A DNA stretch of 64,000 nt, taken from the NCBI RefSeq assembly GCF_039555335.1, contig NC_092639.1:36899291-36963290 (forward strand), given 5' to 3'. Numbering within the stretch: the first letter of the stretch is position 1; the number at the start of each line of letters is the position of its first letter. The notes beneath the pieces are model-generated. The model saw only the letters and a program-made list of their open reading frames with translations, was not told the origin of the DNA and did no database searches. A program made the position numbers and the translations under genes. The stretch comes from Amphiura filiformis (taxonomy: Eukaryota; Echinodermata; Ophiuroidea; Amphilepidida; Amphiuridae). Shown here one piece after another: positions 38,301 through 47,300 of the stretch.

Positions 38301-41300
38301 GGCCTATTTTCAAATGGCACACGTGCAGTAGTTTAAAAGGTCAGGGTAAGTAGGCCTATATGGGTAACGGGTGTTGGGTAATTAGAGATAGTCACAAGAA
38401 CCACCCAACCCGAGAACCACGAAATCTAGTGTAGTATAAATGTGTTTATCACACAAGCTAGTCTTATGAACATTTGTAATGTACATGTATTTGTGGACCA
38501 AACACATGAATTAAAGGAGTATTTCGTGATCCTAGCATCCTCTATTTATGTCATTTTTCATTAGATATCCACGAAAATAACCTATTCCCAAAATTTCAGT
38601 TGATTCCGATTTTATGTTCATGAGTTATGCATGATTATGTGTATTACACTGCTCCATAGACAATGCGTTGTAATTTCGTTCTGGTGCACCAGAACAAAAT
38701 TCAAATTTCACGATATCTTTGCTAAACGAATTAATCTGCAAGAAATATTTTGTACATAAACATTATGTAGCCAGAGGTTTCCAGTGATATAAAAATCTCA
38801 ACTTTTTTTAGAAAAGTGGGGGATGAGGCTGTGGATCACGAAATGCCCTTTTAATAAAATTTGGGACAAAAAAGTAAGAATTATAATATTTTATTTCTCT
38901 TTTATTTTCAGCTGTTCACAGTTGCAGCAACCAGTAAGTATAATTACAACAATGTGGTCACCCTTAACACTTTTATTAAAAACAACAACTAAAAACTAGG
39001 TCCATGCAATGGTTTGCCATTTTTCTTTGCAGGGATTCACTGTATAAGTGATTGTCCCCCAATTGGTTTCAATAGTGTGTGGACATTTTGGGGTATATAT
39101 CATCAATCAATCAATTGAAAAATTCATAATGAGAACACATGAAAGCAGTGTAAATTTTTAACTAAACATACCAGAATTTCTGTAAAAGAATAATAAAGGT
39201 GACTAAATTTTGTACAAAAAATCTATGTGTCACACCCAGCACACAGATGATTGCTGTCAAAAGGCTTAAAGGGGAAGATTGGAATGTCATCTTTCCTTGG
39301 GAAAGTTCTGACAGCAGGCCAGACCATGGCCAGAGGGTAACATGAGTAGGTTTATTTCACCTTGAAGGCATGAATAGTCTTGCAAATATGGGCTAACTTT
39401 CCCCTGTGCCATCCAATTGCCATGAATTAGTAGGACTACAACTGGACTACATCTACTGGTCAGTTTATACTCTTTATTTCCACACCTGTTATTTTTATGT
39501 ACGCCTTTAAATGCAAGGAGGTTGGTCACAGCTAATGTTGTTTTAAAATATATCAGCAGCTTTTGGGCCCACTGAAGTTCAAGCTGTTGAGTAGTCTCTG
39601 CTGGGAATATGCTTAAAACATATGGAACATAATCTGATCCACTGAGGCCAATGGCACTAATGTTGAGTACATTGTACCAAAAAAACCAAAAACAAATATG
39701 CATTTCCATGATTGCACAGTCAACTTCATGGACAACTACATACACTGTAAAAAAAAAAGTAACTCGTATTGGACAAACCACCTCGTTTTTAATTCCCTGT
39801 AACAATGAGGAATTATCTCTTGTCTCCCTTTGTATTGGTTACACACTCCACATCAAAACGAGTAGCAATTCAAGACCAGCTCTTGACATTCCACTTCAAA
39901 ACGAGTACTAATACGAGTACTGATTCGAGATCTTCTGGTCACTATTTGTATGGGGCATTGTCTAGTTAATTGATTTGTTAATGCTGGGTGGCAAAACACT
40001 TCAAATTGGGTGTAAATTATAAGTACTCGTTTTGTACCTTGTTCTACTAATAACAAAGCTAATCCACCATTGTTCATGGGCACTTTAAAACGAGGTGGTT
40101 TGACCAATACAAGTAGTTTCCTTTTTACAGTGATAACTCAAAATATTTAAAGGATCATAAACTGACAATCCTGATTTTCATATTTTTTCTGTTCTCATGG
40201 TGCTGACCAAAGCGTTATGGTGTTATGAGACTTACGTATACTCAGTAGCGCTTCATCAAATGAAATTTTACTAACATAACTTACATTATTACTGCTGGTT
40301 TTGGATAATGCTAATAAATTAGTCTGATCCTTCAATTTTTTTTGAGTAGTGTATGTTAATGCTCTGCATGCGCTTCAATGGAAAAAGTTCAAATTTTGAA
40401 ATATTTTCTCAAAATATCAAGAGCTATCTTAAGAACTACTGGATCAATACTAGGCGTGTTTGTACTCATTTTAATGCATTTTTCATGCTGATTCCAAATA
40501 TGGTCATGAAAATTTATATTTCTGAATTTTTAAAAATATTTTGAAACTTGTTGTCTGCAGTCGACACCCGCGTGAAGAGAGTTAATAATGATAGCTCAAT
40601 TTTTTATTTTTTTTATTTCACAGTTGCAGAAATTGCTGTTTTCAGCCACCCTCTCACAGAACCCAGAGAAGCTTACTCATCTCAATCTCTTCCAGCCACG
40701 GCTTGTCACAACCTTGGTGAACAAAGGTCAGCAGAGGAGGTCAAAAGGTCAACAGCAGGTCACTGAAGGAGAACAGGAGGAAAAGGGAGAGTTTGTTGGG
40801 AAATATACGACACCTGTTGGTCTCACAGTAAGAAAAACATTTAATATGAGCCAATTAACAAGTATTCCACAAACAAAAGTATCTTTTTAAAACCTTGTAC
40901 ACATTTTTGTGTTATAAAAAGAGCCGAGAACAATTGAATACCTGAGTGGAAGAAGGGCCCAACTCCAATTTTTTACAAAAATGAGTTAGACCCATCATTT
41001 TATTGCCAGCAGACTGTTCTTCCTTGTGTGTGAAAGATGAGCCAAAATCCACGATCTAAATGGTCTTCCATGTACACCTAATCATGGTTTTCATGTAAGA
41101 AAGGCCCAACTCCATGGATTTGGGCCCTTCTTCCACTAAGATTGGGATAAAGAGGAATTTTGTTCATCCATGAAATCTGCTTTTCACTACAATAAACTTT
41201 CTTGCTAACATATTACATGCTTCTACTTGTGCAATTAATGGATTTCTGTAGCTATTTATAACACATCTGCTTACGGAACTGGTACTTGCAGTATATTAGT

Positions 41301-44300
41301 GGAAGAAGGGCCCAACTCCAGCTCGTATTAAGACCTGTACCGTTGCCATGGAAACATCATATATAATTTCCAATGTATGTAATATTGTATGTTCATGTAT
41401 TGAATGTCCCCTGAAGATGAAAACATTCTGTCTATAAAACTTTTCAAAATATTAAGTTTTTTTTTTTTATCTCAAAAACAGTTTTGATGGAGTTGGGCCC
41501 TTCTTCCACTCAGGTATTCAATTGCACCATATAGATCCTAGAAATATGATTGTAAGGCCACCTTAATTAAATCCTGAGTCTCAAAGCTGGTGAGAAATTG
41601 AAAACCTAATACAGAATGTATTTTGTTGTTTTTTTATTTGTCAGTACAGGCTTTGGGACAAACATTTTGTGTAAAAAGTATCCAATGTCTGTTGCAAATG
41701 TTGGAATAGTAGACAACTATTAAGTCACTGCTAACAAATAATTCTTCACTGTGTTGAAAACATCAAAACTTGTCAAAAACTTTTTTGATTGATCTTCAAA
41801 AGGCTTTCGACACTGTTGACCATGTCATTCTTTTGAAAAAAATTAGAGGCCTTAGGAGTGTCCTCGGTTGAGTGGTTTAGATCTTAAAGTACCAAATCAA
41901 ATCAAATCAATCAAATAGGAATTTTGAGTTTTATTTAATTTGTTAAAAAACAAAAACAAAAAAATTAATTTCTTAATTTTTGTGCGATTAATTTTTCACG
42001 CTTTGCCAATGTTTCACTGTTTCTCTTGTTTTTATATTCATAATTCTAAATATTTCCTTACATTGACCTATACACAAAAGGAATATATTTGCAGGTTGAT
42101 ATTTCATGGTTGAAGCTTTGAACACAAAAAGTGTGAAAATAAATATAGCGTGAAAAATTTCGCTTTTGCATTAATTCATAATACATTTGCATTATTGTTT
42201 GTTTTCAGGAATTTTACATTCAGTGCAGTAAAGCAGACAAACCGCTGGTAGTGTTACATTTGACCAAACATTTACACTGCAGACAGGTTTTGTGTTTTAC
42301 CAATACAGTAGAAGCTACACACAGGTGATTATGAATGAAGGGTGGGGAACAGGAGGGAGGGAGGGTGGTGAATAGGAGGGAGGAAACCAGGGAGGGAAGG
42401 AAACCATGAGAGGGGAGAAAAAAGGGAGGGAGGAAACCAGGGAGGGAGGAAACCAGAGACAGAATTAAAGAAAGACTAGTTTGCGTCTGACGGCACTGTC
42501 AATCAAACTCTCTACAACCCTTGATTGGTTGGAAGCTTGGTTCATCTGGCGCCTTCATCAAAGAAAAGGAATCATAGAAAATGGCGAAAAAATATGGTAC
42601 TTTCACAAGGCAAAAAGCAACTTTTTTAGGCATTGTTGTAATTTTTGTGGCTCATCCGAGCTTCACTTCTTCAGCACTCATGGGTCGCTGGTACTTGACG
42701 TTTTTCCTTGAATCGGATCATGTGACCTGGATTTTGAGCCCAAGTCACTAGACACGATAAGCTTCTTGTAAACAAATCGTTTCTGAGTTTGATTGACAGT
42801 TGACGTCTGACGAAAACTAGTCTTTTTAATTCTGTCTCTAATAATAGTGTTATATAATTATTTACACCATAGCAAGGCTCAAAATAGATGGGGACTAAAG
42901 GCAACTTTCCCTCGTAAATCACAAAATATAGCCCTAGAAAATTAAATTACAGGGGAAATTTTTAGTAGAAAGTAGCCCCTGAAGGGAAACTATTTTGAGG
43001 CTTGTGGCTCAGTAAATGGGGAATATGGGTATTTAGCCCCTGATGCATGAAATCCCAGAAGTAGCCAATGCAGCAAAGTGGACATACCATTTTGTGGGAT
43101 AGGCTTTTACGACAGGAATTCATAACAATTAGTGGGTTTTTAGCGGGTTCGCCGTCGGACAAGTTTATAACTGTCAAGCTTTCGTCAGGAGTAGCTCTGA
43201 CTTCATCAGGACAAAGTACCTATAAGAATGAGACATGTAGACCGCTCCTTGCCTACTGATGGCTCTGAATAGAGCCGTTCAATGAAGACTGTCCCATGTT
43301 AACAGAGAACAAGCAGATCTCGCCTATCTGCTAATTTTAAAGGTTTTGGTGGCTCTGAAAAAAGCCGTTCACTGAAGTCTGCCCCTTGTCTACAGAAACA
43401 AGCAGGCCTCGTAGTTGCGCTTTGGGACACTGTCTTTGTATGTACACTACAGACAAGTTTTACCAGTACATTCCATCAACCTACATATGTGATGCGATCA
43501 AGCAAAATCAGACGGAACTCGGAAATATTGATTTTGAGATATAGCCAAACAAAGGTAATATTTCCTTTTGTTTCCTCTTGTTTTGGAAACTCTTTAATTG
43601 CTCATATCTTTGGAACTGGTTGTTCAATTTCAATGGGGTTTAGCAAAATGCAGCATTTTGATATGCTTTTTGCTATCCTGTAAGAAAACTGAAAATGTAA
43701 TATTTCCGAGTTCCGACTGATTTTTCTTGATCGCATCACATATAATGATGTATTTTGGAACTACTAGTAAATTAACCCATTTTCTTTCCACCTTGACAGA
43801 TTGTACTTGCTAGTGAAAATTGTTGGTGGTGTGAATGTTGCCGAGTTCTCATCTAATCTGAAGACGGCTGAGAGGCAGCAGATTCTCAAGCAATTCAAGG
43901 CAGGAAAGATTGATTTGTAAGTACTGTGTACTCTGCATCAAGCCTGGAAATAAGCAGACTGGAACCAGGATTAATTTGTTTTTGAACATTGCCCCTGGTT
44001 CACTGGGATTTTACCAACACCAGGAACAATATTTGAAGAAACAGGAGCAATTTTCAAATAGTAAATCCTTTTCACAATATAGCATTCCAGCACAATTGCA
44101 TCAAGTACAAAAACTGGAACCAGGAGCAACTTTCTAAAAGAAATTGCTCCTGGTTCATGTGAATTTTACAAGAACCAGGAGCAATGTGGCTTAAGATGGC
44201 AAATTTGCTCCCCGCACCCGCTTATTTCCAAGCTTGCTCTGCACTACTGAGAATGAAGTATGTATGGAAGAATAGCGTTAAATATCCTTAGGTCAAGGCC

Positions 44301-47300
44301 ATATCAGTCCTTCAGCTATGATTAAATGTGCAACATGATCAAGGGGAATGAGTCACCTGTCGACCCTCGTCGAACATGAGTTTTACATGTGTCTAAAGAG
44401 GGCATTTAGAGCTTTCAGAAACTGTAAACCCTATGTTGATACGACTTTCCTTTGTAAAGGTACGTCAATTTATCAATCGCTGAAAACAATGTAAAACAAA
44501 AAAATATCTCGAAATCAATATCAGCGGCATCCAACTCATTTCCCTTGATCGTGTCACATGTGGTTGGCTGTATGATTAATTTCTTGTGCAAATACAAAAC
44601 TTAAGTTCTTGGAGGTGCTATCACTAAGTTCGGTGTATCAAACCTCCAGTGACAAGCAAGATTTTGACAATGCAATAAATATAAAGTGAGGCCGTCTTTA
44701 AAAACTTTTTTTCTTCACCCTTTTGCGGTTATTCTGCCCATATCATACTAGGAATGTAGCATGTGGGTTTTGTGAAATAACTTCTGTTGCTTATCAGAAA
44801 TACAGTAAGCCAAAAAATTAAGGTACCAGTTGTGTTCACCCCTGTATATCCTAAATAAAGAAAAATGTGTCAAAATTAAAACAAGCAGCTAATACCTGTA
44901 CTCTTTAGCTCTGATTAAAGACCTCATTTGTTGAGATTGGTTGAGAATTAAAAAAACGGTGGTCTAAAACCTAATAAATAAACGAAATCAAAAGTTGCAC
45001 TTTTGTGTTCTAATCAATGAAAGCTTGACGCTAGTTTTAACATGTTAACGGCGCTGGTTCTCTTGTTCGTGAACGCATTGTGTGCAAATCAATACGGCAC
45101 ATAATGGAGCAAACTGCAACTTTTAAATTGGCATCTTCCTTGGGTATTTGGATCGTCGTATCTTTATTTCTTGAACATTTGCAGCAAATGAGGTCTTAAA
45201 TTCGAGCTAAAAGATGCAGCTATTGGTTGCTGGTTCCAATTATGACATATCTGTCTTTGTTTAGGATATACAAGGAACATAACTGGTACCTTAATTTTTT
45301 GGCTTACTGTATGTGATTGATAAATCACTATCATACCGTAGTGTCAAATCGCGAGTAGTTGACCTGAAGGCAACTATGTCGCTAGCCATGACTGGATGCT
45401 GGTAGCAAAATCACACTGAGTATGATATGACTAAGTGTCTATTCTGGATCAATTTAATTGATTTGTTCTTCCCTGCTCATTATTCCAGATTAATTTGCTC
45501 AGATGCGATGGCAAGAGGCATGGACATGGATAACGTACGGTTTGTGATCTCGTATGGCCTACCTCCATATCTCAATACCTACATTCACCGTGTGGGCAGG
45601 ACGGCCAGAGCCGGCAAGCCGGGTATTGCATTCTCACTACTGCAGAAGTCGGAAGTAAGTTTTGAGATTATTGGTTATGATAAATATAAAAAGGGTCATA
45701 TGGGACAATTAGGGCACTCCAGTTGAAATCCACTCAACCCCTATGGTAGACATGATCTTAATTTCCCATGCAGGGGGTGTGTATATTTCAAATGGAGTCT
45801 CCCAGGTAATCCCATTTGAAATTCACACTACTTGTGTGGGCGATTAAGGTTATATCTTCCATAGGGGGTGTATGGATTTCAACTGGAATAGCCCATTGCA
45901 TCAGTCAAGTAGCTGCATCATATGAGTGAGTAAATTTGAAGAAGTTCTTGAACTTAATTTTGCTTATATTTGGCAAAAAACATAACATTTTGTATTGATA
46001 TAGAATGATGTTGACGCAGTTAGGCACAGCACCTGTGCTAGTTGCATGCATGCGAAATGCTTAACAGATGCTGTGTTCGCCGAGCCATTCAAAGCGAGGA
46101 CAAGATATTCCCACATTCAGAGTGAGGACATTTTGACAAAGTGAGGTCAAAATGCAAGTCCTCGCTTTGTGAGTATGTGCATTGGATAACACTCTTCCTA
46201 TAGGGGGTATAGGCTATTATCTCACTTTGTATCACAAGTCCTCGCTTCGAATGCCCACGCACGCAGATGCGCACTTATATCAATTTATGTGAGCATAAGT
46301 TGGGATTTTATTGATGTGCATAGTTACAAAACCGAACGGTTTTCGCCAATTATCAGCCGAACAAAAGTATAGCTTTATTCATAGCTTGAAATGGGCAATA
46401 TCCCAACGGTCATTAGGTTGCACAAGAAAAGTCCAAATATTGGAATGTTTAGTGGTTAAGACCATGTCATGGGATTTGGGACACTTTAATCAATAAGAAT
46501 ATAATTCACTGAACAGGTTTATCTGTAGGATAGGTTTGGTTATCAGATACTTATTTGGTAGACAAATCCAGAATATTACTCACATCTTTCGCCATCTTGG
46601 ATGATGGCTTTCGCAAAAGTGACTTGGTTCACTGCTTCTCCCACGGAAACCGCTATAGCCTCATTCCCAGCGTCACGATGATTCAAGCAGTGAATCATAT
46701 AATTAATAAGAACATGGGGATACATGTATGTTTACAGTTGACCTTTTCAGTAAATCCCATAATTGAGCCTTTGCAGGTAGACCTGTGATGATGTCACACC
46801 GGATACGCACATAGTTACTGCGCACTTCCCTGCTTTGAAATGCGCTAATGTTTGCTAAATGATGTGCACATCGACGTGACGTCAAATGACGACATCTCAG
46901 GTCTACCCGCACAGACTTATGAGATTTACCGTAAAAGTTAATAGGGTACGCCTCTCATGAGCTGCACTTTATTTCTGTGCGTATGCACCATCCTCAAAAT
47001 AATCACAGGGTAGTAGCATTCCAGCTTCTAAAGTTGCACTGATTATGGCCTAACAGTGCTGAATTTATTTATTGTATTTGATATTTTACTTCAATATTTC
47101 TTAATCAACACATTCACAGAAGATTCAGAGATATTTATTTCCTTTTTTCTCCTCTTATCAAAGGTACCAATGTTTAAGAGCATGTTGAAGAATGCTGGTA
47201 AGACTAGCATAGAGAAACACACAGTAAAACCTGGTGACCTTCAACCTCTGATGATGGATTATGAAGATGCTTTGGATCAGCTGCCGCATATACTCAAGGT

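Noticed and set aside
39287-39805. 172-codon reverse open frame in DDX51 intron 8
   Set aside because: No recognisable domain, partly overlies the CACTA-like MITE end, and composition fits chance.
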